Part shown: one piece after another, positions 1 through 7,573 of the stretch
How positions within the stretch are numbered: the stretch's first letter is position 1
Layout of the letters: each line of letters opens with the position of its first letter
Source: Clostridia bacterium
Lineage (GTDB): Bacteria > Bacillota > Clostridia > Oscillospirales > Acutalibacteraceae
Assembly: GCA_017554405.1 (NCBI GenBank)
Contig: JAFZIK010000045.1
Span: forward strand, 1 to 36,069
Length of the DNA: 36,069 bases
Direction of reading: 5' to 3'
The notes under the pieces: model-generated
What the model was told of the DNA's origin: nothing
Seen by the model: the letters and a program-made list of their open reading frames with translations, nothing else
Database searches by the model: none
Program-made: the position numbers and the translations under genes

Positions 1-170
1 TGTCCCATGAGCGGAAACTGCAATAAAAAATAAATCGGGTACAGCACCCGATAGGATAAGGTAAGTCAAAAAAGCACCTCGCATAAGCGAAGTGCTTTTT
101 CATGTATAAGTCAGCCATAATGATACATAAACCATAGAAAGTCAGCCAAAATGATACACGGTTTGACTTA
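1..170. mobile_element. possible end of an IS21-like insertion sequence
   Basis: Two copies of a 19-bp motif (AGTCAGCC-A/T-A followed by AATGATACA) lie in direct orientation at 109-127 and 140-158, 31 bp apart, with one mismatch. Repeated end-proximal sequences of this kind are known for IS21-family termini, which is the reason for the call. On the plus strand an open frame runs from the window edge to a TAA at 31-33; it could be the tail of a transposition gene but is too short to identify. A small hairpin (ATCGGGT/ACCCGAT, 36-55) follows it. No transposase is visible, so the family assignment is an inference. Confidence 0.35.
69..100 (+). terminator. terminator-like hairpin with A/T-tracts
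   Basis: AAAAAGCAC and GTGCTTTTT form the outer stem and a TCGC/GCGA pair the inner stem, with one mismatch and an ATAA loop. A-tract and T-tract flank the stem, so it could work in both directions. It could end transcription of whatever lies left of the window. Confidence 0.6.
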
Positions 171-180
171 ATATATTATT

Positions 181-214
181 ATAACTGCCCTCACTCGAAA
201 GTGAGGACAGTTAT
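181..214 (-). terminator. terminator-like hairpin after the surface-protein gene
   Basis: ATAACTG-x-CCTCAC pairs with GTGAGG-x-CAGTTAT around a TCGAAA loop. It lies 36 bp beyond the stop of the minus-strand surface-protein gene. The run after it on the minus strand is A/T-rich rather than pure T, so efficiency is uncertain. Confidence 0.6.
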
Positions 215-249
215 CTTTTCAGAAAGGTATATGCTTAAAATGCTTTGCC

Positions 250-3200
250 TTATCTGTCAAATACTCTTTTCTTCTTGCCGATGAAGAGAGTCGACGCAAT
301 AGCGCACAGGGAGAGGATCACAAGCACGATCCACAGTCCCATATGGCTGTTGTCGCCGGTTTGCGGAGAAGTGGGATTACCGCTGTTCGCCGCCTTTACC
401 GTAAGATCGGTGTTGACCTCGCCGTTATCAAAGAGAACGGTTACGGTGTGCTCACCAACAGCGATTTTTTCAAGCGTTGCGGGCAGGAGCGTTACAATGG
501 TGCTGCCTTTCTTGACGCTGTAATCTACATCTTTTGTAAGAAGCTTGCCGTCAAGTTTAACGCCTGTGAAGTGGTCAAAGCTGTTGTCCTCGCCGGAATC
601 CTTAACGGTGATGATAACGCCGTCTTCGCCGCCCTTTGTCCACTCATCTTTACCGTTTCCGGAAAGACCGGTTACTTCCTTAACGGTATAATCCGGATCG
701 ATCGTCACTTCGACACAAGAGGGTTTGAAAGCATTGTGGTTATCATCCGCCACGACCTTGTACCATACGTAGTAGGTGCCGGAGTTGGTGGCTGCCGGAA
801 CGTCCTTGCTCCAGCCGTCTTCGGGTGCGGTTTCAGCATCCTTGCCGAGAGCATACTGCATCTCGCCGCCTTTTGCTTCGCCTGTAACGGTTACAAGCGC
901 TTGTTCCTTGCCGTCACAGGTCAGTTTGTTTGCGGTAACGGTAGCAGAAGTAGCATCAGCCTTTGTAATAGTAAAGTCCGCTGTTGCTTCGCCGCCTTTA
1001 TAGTTAGCGGTTTCCGCGATTGTTGCCTTAACGACGTAATTGCCTATTTCGGTAGGTACTGTCTCGCTGTAGAGGCTGCCCTTAACGCCCTGTTTAGCAT
1101 AGGTAAACGTTACCTCGCCGTTTCCAAGGTTGCCTGTAACAACGGGAGTATTCGGTGTATCGCCGTATGCCCAGCCTTCAAGCGTAACTGTCGGGTTGAT
1201 GTCAGCCTTATAAATCTTGAAGTCAACCGTAGCTTCGCCGCCGTTGTAGTTTGCAGTAGCCGCGATTGTTGCCTTAACGGTGTAAGTGCCTGCATCTGTC
1301 GGTACAGTCGCGCTGAAACTATCGCTGCCCTTTGTTGCGTAAGTATAGGTTACTGTGCCGTTACCGCTGTTGCCTGTAACAACAGGAGTTTTAGCTGTTG
1401 CACCGTATGCCCAGCCTTCAAGCGAAACGGTAGGAGTGATATTGGCTTTTGCGATGGGATAACCGACAGAAGCGATGCAGTTGCTTACCGTGATTTTCGC
1501 AAGATAATTTCCCGCATCAGTGGGAGCGGCTGTCAAAGGCTCGTCGCCGTCCGTTTTGTACACACCTTCCTGAATTTTTGCATTCCAATAAACGATGCTG
1601 TCAGCATCCACATTCAGACCTGTTGCATTATTGAAAGCATCAAGTCCGTCAAGCGTAGCCTTTTCACTGCCTGTACCGCCGTAAACATTGAGTTCGGGAG
1701 CAACGATAGTAAGCGTAGGCTTGTTTGCGTTATCGTATCCGGCGGGGCAACCGTCTGTGCAGGTTGCAGTTATTGTCGCACCACTTACAGAATAGGTGAA
1801 GTCGTGGGTGTGAGGCGTGAAATAAACCTTCTTGTAGCTGCTCACATTCTGCCCTGTGGTGCTGATTGCAATAGCCGCCTTGCCCGTCGTTCCTGCCGTG
1901 TCTGTCCAACCGGTACCGGCAACGGCGTTAATCAATTCCTGATCTTCGTTTGAGCCGCCATAAATAGCCCCCAGTTTACCCGTAACAGTTACTGCACTTA
2001 TATCTGATCCGATGGTTACACTATTGATGCCATAATAGCCACTGGATGCGGCATAGACGGTTCCGCCGGTAATGGCAACCCCCCAGGCGTCATTGATCGC
2101 CATATCATCACTCTGTACATTCAGCGTTCCGTTGCCGGTAATCGTCAATGCGGAACCAAATACATAGATACCGTAAACCCGGTCTCCCGTCATTGTCAGG
2201 GAGTTCGTCGTACCCTCTGCCAATTGAATCGTCAACGGGTTAGGGCTGGACATATTATCGTTATAATAAATCGCCGCGTTATTCACGCCGGATTGAATGT
2301 CCGCTCTTGCCGTGCCGCTATTAGTATACCCGTTCAGCGTAAGGGTGTTGGTGTCTGCGTCGAAGCTTGCCACCGGGGTCTCGGCGCCGGTGATGTTCGA
2401 CGCGTTGGCGCTCGTCACCTGCGTGCCGCCGACCCAGAGGGGGTATGCCGTCGAAGCTTCAGCGGAGTAAACGCCCCATTCACCGGTGACGCCAGGATCA
2501 CCAAATACGGGGCTGGTCGAAGTAATGGTATACATATTCTTGCCGTCGGTCGGCAGGGTCAGTTCGGCAGTCTTTACGGCCATATCCTCTATATTGCCGG
2601 AAGCGGAAACTCTTGTGAAAATCAAGTTCTTATAGCCTGCGGGGATTTCGTATGTCCATACATTCTCTTCGTTCGGCGCCTTTTCCATTCTTACGCCGGG
2701 CCAACTGACAGGGGACAAACTGTCAGACCAGTAATACAGACCTGCAGCGGCGGGGCCGTTAGCGTTCCACCAGTCTTGTTCGACCTTCAAGTAAACAGTT
2801 GCCGGCTCGGCTTCAGCCGCAGCGGCGGGCACCGAAAATGTATTCGTTTCAGAATCAAATTCAACCTTGCTTAAATCAAGCTGTAAAGCGGGGCGAACAC
2901 CGTATGTATTCATATTGCCATTGTTGTCAACACTGCCGCTTTCACCGTTTACGAAAAAAACGTAAGAGGAGTACACGGGCGTACGGAGCCACCAATCATT
3001 AGAACATTTGTTGAGAGCTGTCGATAATTTATATGTAGTAATTACTTCATCCTTGCTTAAAAGCCAGAGCTTTGCTCCCGTAACAGTAACATCTTCAAGT
3101 TCAGTAGAAACTATTGCGTCTGCCACATCAGCAAAAGCACCGCCCTCAGCCGTCAAATTGTCCAGATATGATTTAACCATAGATCCGCTGTATACATTGT

Positions 3201-4521
3201 TGCTGTTATCGAACCTGCTTGAACCAATCGTATCCTTCGCAAACAGAGTTACTGTACCCTCTGTTTCGCTTGTGGAGTTATCCTCAATGAGGTACCAGTC
3301 GTAGCCGTTGAATTTGACGACCTTTGCAGCCAGTGCATCTGTGTCGTCATCGGCTGTCGGCACATAGCCTGCATAAGCTGTTGCTGCTGCCGCTGTGCAA
3401 ATGAAAACAGTGTCACCGTCATCAAACCATTCTTGTAAGTCACTGATTGAAGAGGTCGTATTAATATAATCATCGAAATGGTTCGAAAAAACTTCTTTAT
3501 TCTCCCCGCAAGAAAACCACACAATATTCAATTCGCCGGTGTTTGAATAGAAAGCGATATCTGCAATAGAGCCCTCGTTTACATCATCCCAGTTTGCAAG
3601 CATCCATGCCTTCGCTTCTTCAGCTGTGCATGTGCCGATGTTTTCAGCGGTGATTTCGTCAGCACTTGTTACCTTTGTGAAAGACGCAGGCTCTGCGGAA
3701 GCGTAGTGGAGCGCTAAGGTATAAGGATGGCTCTGTGTACCGTTACCGCCGGAAACATAGAAGCCGTCGGGTTCAGGAGTTTCGTCGCCTGCAATCAAAA
3801 ATGCGCCCGTTCCTTCAAAGATAAACCCCCAGCCGTTAAAGTAATCATCATATTCCATTCTATCAAGTTTAAAGGAATCTGTTGCCTGGCCACTTACACC
3901 CGGCATTTGCTCAATATAGTCACCGTCAAGTGTGAGTGTGTCGCCGACTTTGATAACAGTGCCTACCAACGGACCGTCCTCTGCAGGAGCTGCCGGTGTG
4001 CAAATGAAAACAGAGGCACTGGTATCAAACCCTTGTTGTATGTCACTGATTGAAGTGGTCGTATTAATATAATTATCGAAATCGTTATGAAACTCTTCTT
4101 CACTCAAACCGCAATAAAACCACACAACATTCAATTCGCCGGTGTTTGAATAGAAAGCGATTACTGCAGCATAACTATCGGTTACATCATCCCAGTTTGC
4201 AATCGCCCATGACTTCGCGTCTTCAGCTGCGCATGTGCCGATGTTTTCAGCGGTGATCTGGCTTGCGTCGGTTACCTTTGTGAAAGTAATATCATCTTCG
4301 TCACCGCCAAAGGACGCCCCAAATATGTAACCACAGTCAAGGCACTCCCATTCGTTTTCAACGTTTCCAAATGGCTCAACATTCGTACTTCCGCAGCTGG
4401 GGTTAGGGCAAGTGGGGGCCGCAAATGCCGTCAAGCTTATGCCCGAGAAGCACGAGAATACCATCAATAGCGAAAGTAGGGCGCCTATCACCTTTCTGCT
4501 TATTTTTTTGCTTTGTTCCAT
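250..4521 (-). CDS. large secreted, cell-wall-anchored multidomain surface protein
   Basis: Predicted 1423-residue exported protein. The start at 4521 is chosen because an AAGGAGG-type site lies 6-7 bases upstream; the longer frame from 4569 has none. Residues 1-35 are a signal peptide ending in AFA-A. A zinc-ribbon-like Cys pattern (C38, C43, C60, C63) follows. Two about 95-residue repeats (about 80-174 and 281-375) start FTKVT and contain AFYSNTGELN; they define no family I know. About 400-560 resembles DUF6273 (WWLRTP, GVRPAL). About 573-664 resembles a starch-binding CBM26-type module (WPGVRM). About 694-900 looks like a beta-helix or carbohydrate-binding region. About 936-1270 holds MBG-like Ig repeats, two of them starting PTV-S/T-LEGWAYG. 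A further Ig-like module precedes the SPQTG sorting signal at 1385, a membrane helix and KKKR tail. Sortase would link it to peptidoglycan; no sortase gene is in the window. Likely role: adhesion or glycan binding (inference). Confidence 0.9.
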   Translation of the reverse strand: MEQSKKISRKVIGALLSLLMVFSCFSGISLTAFAAPTCPNPSCGSTNVEPFGNVENEWECLDCGYIFGASFGGDEDDITFTKVTDASQITAENIGTCAAEDAKSWAIANWDDVTDSYAAVIAFYSNTGELNVVWFYCGLSEEEFHNDFDNYINTTTSISDIQQGFDTSASVFICTPAAPAEDGPLVGTVIKVGDTLTLDGDYIEQMPGVSGQATDSFKLDRMEYDDYFNGWGFIFEGTGAFLIAGDETPEPDGFYVSGGNGTQSHPYTLALHYASAEPASFTKVTSADEITAENIGTCTAEEAKAWMLANWDDVNEGSIADIAFYSNTGELNIVWFSCGENKEVFSNHFDDYINTTSSISDLQEWFDDGDTVFICTAAAATAYAGYVPTADDDTDALAAKVVKFNGYDWYLIEDNSTSETEGTVTLFAKDTIGSSRFDNSNNVYSGSMVKSYLDNLTAEGGAFADVADAIVSTELEDVTVTGAKLWLLSKDEVITTYKLSTALNKCSNDWWLRTPVYSSYVFFVNGESGSVDNNGNMNTYGVRPALQLDLSKVEFDSETNTFSVPAAAAEAEPATVYLKVEQDWWNANGPAAAGLYYWSDSLSPVSWPGVRMEKAPNEENVWTYEIPAGYKNLIFTRVSASGNIEDMAVKTAELTLPTDGKNMYTITSTSPVFGDPGVTGEWGVYSAEASTAYPLWVGGTQVTSANASNITGAETPVASFDADTNTLTLNGYTNSGTARADIQSGVNNAAIYYNDNMSSPNPLTIQLAEGTTNSLTMTGDRVYGIYVFGSALTITGNGTLNVQSDDMAINDAWGVAITGGTVYAASSGYYGINSVTIGSDISAVTVTGKLGAIYGGSNEDQELINAVAGTGWTDTAGTTGKAAIAISTTGQNVSSYKKVYFTPHTHDFTYSVSGATITATCTDGCPAGYDNANKPTLTIVAPELNVYGGTGSEKATLDGLDAFNNATGLNVDADSIVYWNAKIQEGVYKTDGDEPLTAAPTDAGNYLAKITVSNCIASVGYPIAKANITPTVSLEGWAYGATAKTPVVTGNSGNGTVTYTYATKGSDSFSATVPTDAGTYTVKATIAATANYNGGEATVDFKIYKADINPTVTLEGWAYGDTPNTPVVTGNLGNGEVTFTYAKQGVKGSLYSETVPTEIGNYVVKATIAETANYKGGEATADFTITKADATSATVTANKLTCDGKEQALVTVTGEAKGGEMQYALGKDAETAPEDGWSKDVPAATNSGTYYVWYKVVADDNHNAFKPSCVEVTIDPDYTVKEVTGLSGNGKDEWTKGGEDGVIITVKDSGEDNSFDHFTGVKLDGKLLTKDVDYSVKKGSTIVTLLPATLEKIAVGEHTVTVLFDNGEVNTDLTVKAANSGNPTSPQTGDNSHMGLWIVLVILSLCAIASTLFIGKKKRVFDR

Positions 4522-4555
4522 AAAATTTCCTCCTTGAAACATTATAATATTTTGA

Positions 4556-4723
4556 TTAATTCCAAGCATTTTTTACAAATGCAAAAAGGTACAGCACTCC
4601 CGAATCAAACGGGCGCACCGCACCTGATAATAATTCTGAATTTTCTACAAAAAGGGTGTTGACAAAGGAGCCAAGCGAAATTACGCTCGACTGACTGGCA
4701 AGGATTGTCGCATTCTTCATCAT
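4556..4723 (-). CDS. small hydrophobic ORF (55 aa) in the leader of the surface-protein gene
   Basis: An open frame of 55 codons starts with a tandem ATGATG (4723-4718) just downstream of the minus-strand promoter and ends at TAA 4558-4556, 35 bp before the surface-protein start. AAGGGG lies about 10 bases before the first ATG, a wide but possible ribosome-binding spacing. The peptide begins MMKNATIL, is rich in Leu, Val, Phe and Ser, and has no recognised domain. It could be a leader peptide, a short membrane peptide or chance. Position right behind a strong promoter argues for translation; lack of family evidence argues for caution. Confidence 0.4.
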   Translation of the reverse strand: MMKNATILASQSSVISLGSFVNTLFVENSELLSGAVRPFDSGVLYLFAFVKNAWN

Positions 4724-4763
4724 ATCTGTCAAGCCCCTTTTCTATAACCTACTATATTTTGTT

Positions 4764-4792
4764 ATTATATCATATAACAGACACATTTTCAA
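4764..4792 (-). promoter_or_regulatory. sigma-A promoter of the surface-protein gene
   Basis: On the minus strand TTGAAA (4792-4787), a 17-bp spacer and TATAAT (4769-4764). Predicted transcription start is about 4757, which gives a leader of roughly 235 nt before the 4521 start codon. Confidence 0.75.
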
Positions 4793-4823
4793 GTATAAAA
4801 GGCAAAATTTCTGCAATTAAAAA

Positions 4824-4873
4824 ATCGGGCGTGTGGGCGAATGAAAGTGAAATCGCGGCAAAGCCGCGGTGAA
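4824..4873 (+). repeat. dispersed repeat, copy 1 (start of a GTGAAAT hairpin array)
   Basis: The segment starting ATCGGGCGTGTG, then GAATGAAA, GTGAAAT and a CGCGGC/GCCGCG hairpin reappears at 26087-26142 on the same strand. The loop differs (AAA here, TTT there) while the stem is kept. Here only the first hairpin unit survives. Confidence 0.75.
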
Positions 4874-5076
4874 GAGGACAATATAGTTGGTCTTAATAAT
4901 CTGTCTTTAACGGGATACTCTGCGCCTCTTGCTTTTAAGACCGCCCCGGGCGGTTACAATTACGCAAGCGAGAAATGTCTGCTACTAATGTCTATTATAC
5001 AAATCTTTTGTCTTAACGGGATTTTTTCGGCGGCAACGCCGCCTTCGCGTCGCTTTGCTCCTTGACCACGTCGGCA

Positions 5077-5099
5077 AAAACAGTCCGCCGGACTGTTTT
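5077..5099. repeat. near-perfect palindrome (terminator-like)
   Basis: AAAACAGTCC and GGACTGTTTT form a perfect 10-bp stem around a GCC loop. It could terminate in either direction. It lies next to the outer end of the duplicated tRNA-Ser 3' segment. Confidence 0.6.
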
Positions 5100-5120
5100 C
5101 TTCCGCTTCGCTCCCTCCTT

Positions 5121-5197
5121 GTTCGAATCCCTAACGGCAAAAATCAGAGCCCCCGTTAAGGGGACTCTGATTTTTGGCGGAGAGTTAGGGATTCGCT
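5121..5197 (-). repeat. duplicated tRNA-Ser 3' half, terminator and inverted T-arm
   Basis: Read on the minus strand: the 3' half of the tRNA-Ser T-arm and acceptor through CCA (5197-5176, identical to the functional gene), a terminator hairpin whose stem differs from that of the real gene but still pairs (AATCAGAG/CTCTGATT instead of AATTAA/TTAATT), then an inverted copy of the T-arm (GTTAGGGATTCGAA, 5135-5122). There is no 5' tRNA half, so it cannot make a tRNA. It looks like an attachment-site or element-boundary scar. Confidence 0.8.
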
Positions 5198-5268
5198 ACG
5201 GCGCGACTGTCGCGCCTACACGCCCACGGACTTTGCGACCGTCCACCGGAAGGTCGCAATTTTGCTAT
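5198..5268 (-). repeat. tRNA-associated hairpin repeat, copy 1 (at tRNA-Ser)
   Basis: On the minus strand the core is TTGCGACC, TTCCGGTGGAC, GGTCGCAA, then GTCCGTGGGCGTGTAGG and GGCGCGAC...GTCGCGCC, ending GTAG directly before the tRNA-Ser 3' half. Related copies occur at 10179-10260 and 26008-26076 with different but still complementary stems. Confidence 0.8.
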
Positions 5269-5302
5269 ATCGTTTAATTGTGTTTGTGCGAAGCACACAT
5301 TT

Positions 5303-5336
5303 GTCTGACATCTGAAATCTGACATCTGCCATCTGT
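5303..5336. repeat. short degenerate ATCTG repeat
   Basis: Four to five closely spaced CATCTG/AATCTG units (period about 8 to 9 bp). No function is evident. Confidence 0.4.
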
Positions 5337-5353
5337 TTCGCAAAACCGCCCTT

Positions 5354-5429
5354 TTCGAATCCCTAACGGCCAAAAATTAAAACCCCCGTAAAGGGGGCTT
5401 AATTTTTGGCGGAGAGTTAGGGATTCGAA
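5354..5429 (-). terminator. tRNA-Ser terminator inside a long tRNA 3'-half palindrome
   Basis: After the encoded CCA, the minus strand has AAAAATTAA, CCCCC, loop, GGGGG, TTAATTTTT: a strong rho-independent terminator (about 5370-5407). The palindrome continues outward: the tRNA's own T-arm 3' half (5429-5416) is perfectly complementary over 14 bp to 5354-5367 beyond the terminator, with the acceptor bases GGAGA bulged. Pairing into the T-arm is unusual for a tRNA terminator. Confidence 0.8.
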
Positions 5430-5497
5430 CCCTAGGTCGGCTCGTCACCGACACAGCATTTCGAGTGCTGCACCTTCGACCACTCGGACAACTCTCC
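5407..5497 (-). tRNA. tRNA-Ser (anticodon CGA)
   Basis: Complete cloverleaf on the minus strand. Acceptor GGAGAGT/ACTCTCC, anticodon loop CTCGAAA giving CGA, a long class II variable arm as expected for serine tRNAs, T-arm with TTCGAAT loop, discriminator G and encoded CCA. It reads UCG codons. A consensus promoter lies 28 bp upstream and a terminator directly follows. Confidence 0.97.
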
Positions 5498-5524
5498 GTA
5501 ACGGACAGGTGGTCGTGCCTATGT

Positions 5525-5553
5525 ATTATATAAAATGAGCAGGTAAATGTCAA
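5525..5553 (-). promoter_or_regulatory. consensus promoter of tRNA-Ser
   Basis: TTGACA (5553-5548), 17-bp spacer, TATAAT (5530-5525) on the minus strand: a perfect sigma-A consensus, as expected for a stable RNA gene. Confidence 0.9.
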
Positions 5554-5562
5554 GATAAAAAT

Positions 5563-5589
5563 ACCTGCCCGGCGGTGTTCCGGGCAGGT
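5563..5589 (-). terminator. terminator of the DUF951-prfA-sua5-coaE-aminopeptidase operon
   Basis: ACCTGCCCGG pairs perfectly with CCGGGCAGGT around a 7-base loop, followed on the minus strand by TATTTTTA. It lies 9 bp past the aminopeptidase stop. Confidence 0.9.
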
Positions 5590-5597
5590 CGGTTTAT

Positions 5598-6986
5598 TTA
5601 CTTCATAAATTCATACATCGCGCGGTAGCACATATAAACGTCAAGCTTTGCCGTTACCTCAAACGGTGCGTGCATTGAAAGCACCGGAACGCCCAGATCC
5701 ACCACGTCGGCGCCGAGATTTGCAATGTATTTTGCAACCGTTCCGCCGCCGCCGCCGTCTACCTTACCAAGCTCGCCTGTTTGCCAGATTATTCCGGCTT
5801 TATCAAGCATGGCGCGTATCTTTGCCACAAATTCGGCGCAGGCGTCGTTAGTGCTGTATTTACCGCCGTGACCGGTGTATTTTGTGATTACGGCGCCGCG
5901 GTTAAGGTAACTTGCGTTGCGCTTCTCCTGCGCGTCGGCAAAGGTCGGGTCTACCGCCGCGCTAACGTCGGCGGAAAGGCAGGCGGAATGGCGAAGTGCC
6001 ACCGTTTCATCCGATCCGTCGCAAAGGCAGATATCGTGAATGATATGCGCTAAAAACGCGGAATTAAGCCCTGTGTTTCCGTCGGAGCCGATCTCTTCCT
6101 TATCGGCGAGTATCGCGACCGCCGTTTTTGTCGGCTTTTTGATATCGAGCGCCGCCATAAACTCGCTGTAAGCGCAAACACGGTCGTCCTGACCGTAGGC
6201 GCCTATAAGCGAACGGTCAAAACCGATATCGGTCGCCTTTGCCGCCGGCACCATCTCAAGGTCCGCCGAAAGAAAATCGGTCTCGGTAATGCTGTATTTT
6301 TCATTCAAAAACTTTAAAATATTAAGCTTAACAAGCTCGCTGCCCTCATCGTCCTTAAAAGGCCTGCTGCCTATTAAAACGTTTAATTCCTCGCCGCGCA
6401 CGCCGTCGGCCAAAGTGCGTTTTTCCTGCTCTCTTGCAAGGTGGGGGAGAAGATCGTTTACAACGAACTGCGGCTCATCGGGTCTTTCACCTATCGAAAC
6501 GGTAACAACGCTGCCGTCCTTTTTGGCGAAAACGCCGTGGAGCGCAAGCGGAACGGTGGGCCACTGATACTTCTTTATACCGCCGTAATAGTGGGTCTTG
6601 AAAAACGCCAGCTCGGTATCCTCATAAAGCGGATTGGGCTTAAGGTCAAGGCGCGGTGAATCAATATGCGCGGCGGTTATATTAACGCCGTTTTCCGCCT
6701 TTTCTTTACCGAAAACGGCAAACGCCACCGCTTTGCCGCGATTGCTGAAATAAACCTTATCGCCGCTTTTATATTTCTTTTCGCGTGAAAACGGCTTAAA
6801 GCCCTTTTGCTCCGCAAGAACAACGGCGGCGGCGGTCGCTTCGCGCTCGGTTTTTGCAAGATCAAGGTATTTTTTATACCCTTCGCAAAAATCAAACGCC
6901 TTTTGGACCTCTTCCTCTTTCATTCTTAAAAAAGCGTTTTTATTCTCGTAAAAAAGCTCTTCCTTGATTTTCTTGTAATCGCTCAT
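5598..6986 (-). CDS. M18 family aminopeptidase (zinc metallopeptidase)
   Basis: 462-residue cytosolic M18 (aspartyl aminopeptidase-type) enzyme that removes N-terminal residues from peptides using two metal ions. The metal-binding and catalytic landmarks are visible: TAAHIDSPRLD near residue 100 (His and Asp), ADKEEIGSDGNTG near 300 (the Glu-Glu pair), SADVSAAVDP and a late LSMHAPFEV with the last His. Length fits the bacterial family. The start codon overlaps the coaE stop by one base (TAATG), with GGAGG about 10 bases upstream, so translation is probably coupled. It is the last gene of the operon. Link to the upstream genes is probably co-expression in growth, not a shared pathway. Confidence 0.93.
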   Translation of the reverse strand: MSDYKKIKEELFYENKNAFLRMKEEEVQKAFDFCEGYKKYLDLAKTEREATAAAVVLAEQKGFKPFSREKKYKSGDKVYFSNRGKAVAFAVFGKEKAENGVNITAAHIDSPRLDLKPNPLYEDTELAFFKTHYYGGIKKYQWPTVPLALHGVFAKKDGSVVTVSIGERPDEPQFVVNDLLPHLAREQEKRTLADGVRGEELNVLIGSRPFKDDEGSELVKLNILKFLNEKYSITETDFLSADLEMVPAAKATDIGFDRSLIGAYGQDDRVCAYSEFMAALDIKKPTKTAVAILADKEEIGSDGNTGLNSAFLAHIIHDICLCDGSDETVALRHSACLSADVSAAVDPTFADAQEKRNASYLNRGAVITKYTGHGGKYSTNDACAEFVAKIRAMLDKAGIIWQTGELGKVDGGGGGTVAKYIANLGADVVDLGVPVLSMHAPFEVTAKLDVYMCYRAMYEFMK

Positions 6987-7573
6987 TATCCTATACCTCC
7001 GATTATATCGCTTAAATATATTTTAGCCGATTTTGTGAAATTTGCAATACCGTTATCGTTTTTTAACACGCTATCGGCGTTTTTTACGTAAAATTCATCC
7101 GGTTTTCCGGCGGAAATGCGGGTTTTAGCTTCCCCTTCGGTCAGACCGTCGCGGGCGATGATCCGTTCTTTTCTGATACTTTCCGGGGCAAGCACGGCAA
7201 CCGTTTTATCGCAAACGCCGTCTATCCCGCTTTCAAACAGGGTAGGGGCGTCCAGAAGCACCAGCTTGCCCTTTATCTGCTTTAAAACCTTTTCCTTTAT
7301 AAACGGCAAAACGGTCTTGTTCAAAAGCTCGGTTTTTTCGGGGCTTGAAAAGGCGATAGCCGCAAGCTTTTTGCGGTCAAGCTCGCCGCTTTCTTTAAGT
7401 ATCGCCGCGCCGAAAGCGCCCTTGAGCGCTTCGAGCGCCGGCGAACCTTTTTTTACTGTGGCTCTCGCTACGCGGTCACAGTCGATGACCTTAAAGCCCA
7501 GCTCTCTTGCGCAATCGGCAAAAACGCCCTTGCCGGCGCCTGTGGGTCCCGTAAGTCCTAAAACGTAGCTCAT
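6986..7573 (-). CDS. coaE: dephospho-CoA kinase
   Basis: 195-residue P-loop kinase that phosphorylates the ribose 3'-OH of dephospho-CoA, the last step of coenzyme A synthesis. Seen: Walker A GPTGAGKG near residue 9, IDCDRVAR with the conserved Asp, LDAPTLFESGID (the family's usual PLLFESG region), and a lid with RDGLTEGEAKTRI. The usual family form of the lid motif is less conserved here, but the whole length matches. It overlaps the upstream sua5 by 4 bases (ATGA) and the downstream aminopeptidase by one base, so the cluster is translated as a tight unit. Confidence 0.93.
   Translation of the reverse strand: MSYVLGLTGPTGAGKGVFADCARELGFKVIDCDRVARATVKKGSPALEALKGAFGAAILKESGELDRKKLAAIAFSSPEKTELLNKTVLPFIKEKVLKQIKGKLVLLDAPTLFESGIDGVCDKTVAVLAPESIRKERIIARDGLTEGEAKTRISAGKPDEFYVKNADSVLKNDNGIANFTKSAKIYLSDIIGGIG

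Larger units (their letters stand above)
4793..5406. other. noncoding, hairpin-rich intergenic region
   Basis: I see no convincing gene here. It contains a dispersed repeat at 4824-4873, a GC hairpin near 5030 (GGCGGC/GCCGCC), a palindrome at 5077-5099, a duplicated tRNA-Ser 3' half with its own terminator (5121-5197), a REP-like hairpin element (5198-5268) and a run of degenerate ATCTG units (5303-5336). Open frames in it are short and follow the palindromes. Confidence 0.8.

Noticed and set aside
343-1953. Long plus-strand open frame (536 codons) opposite the surface protein
   Set aside because: It lies antisense within a clearly real secreted protein, has no start signal or family motif, and its composition follows the repeated Ig-like modules on the other strand.
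5178-5197. Second tRNA-Ser gene
   Set aside because: Only the T-arm 3' half and acceptor strand are present; there is no anticodon or 5' half.
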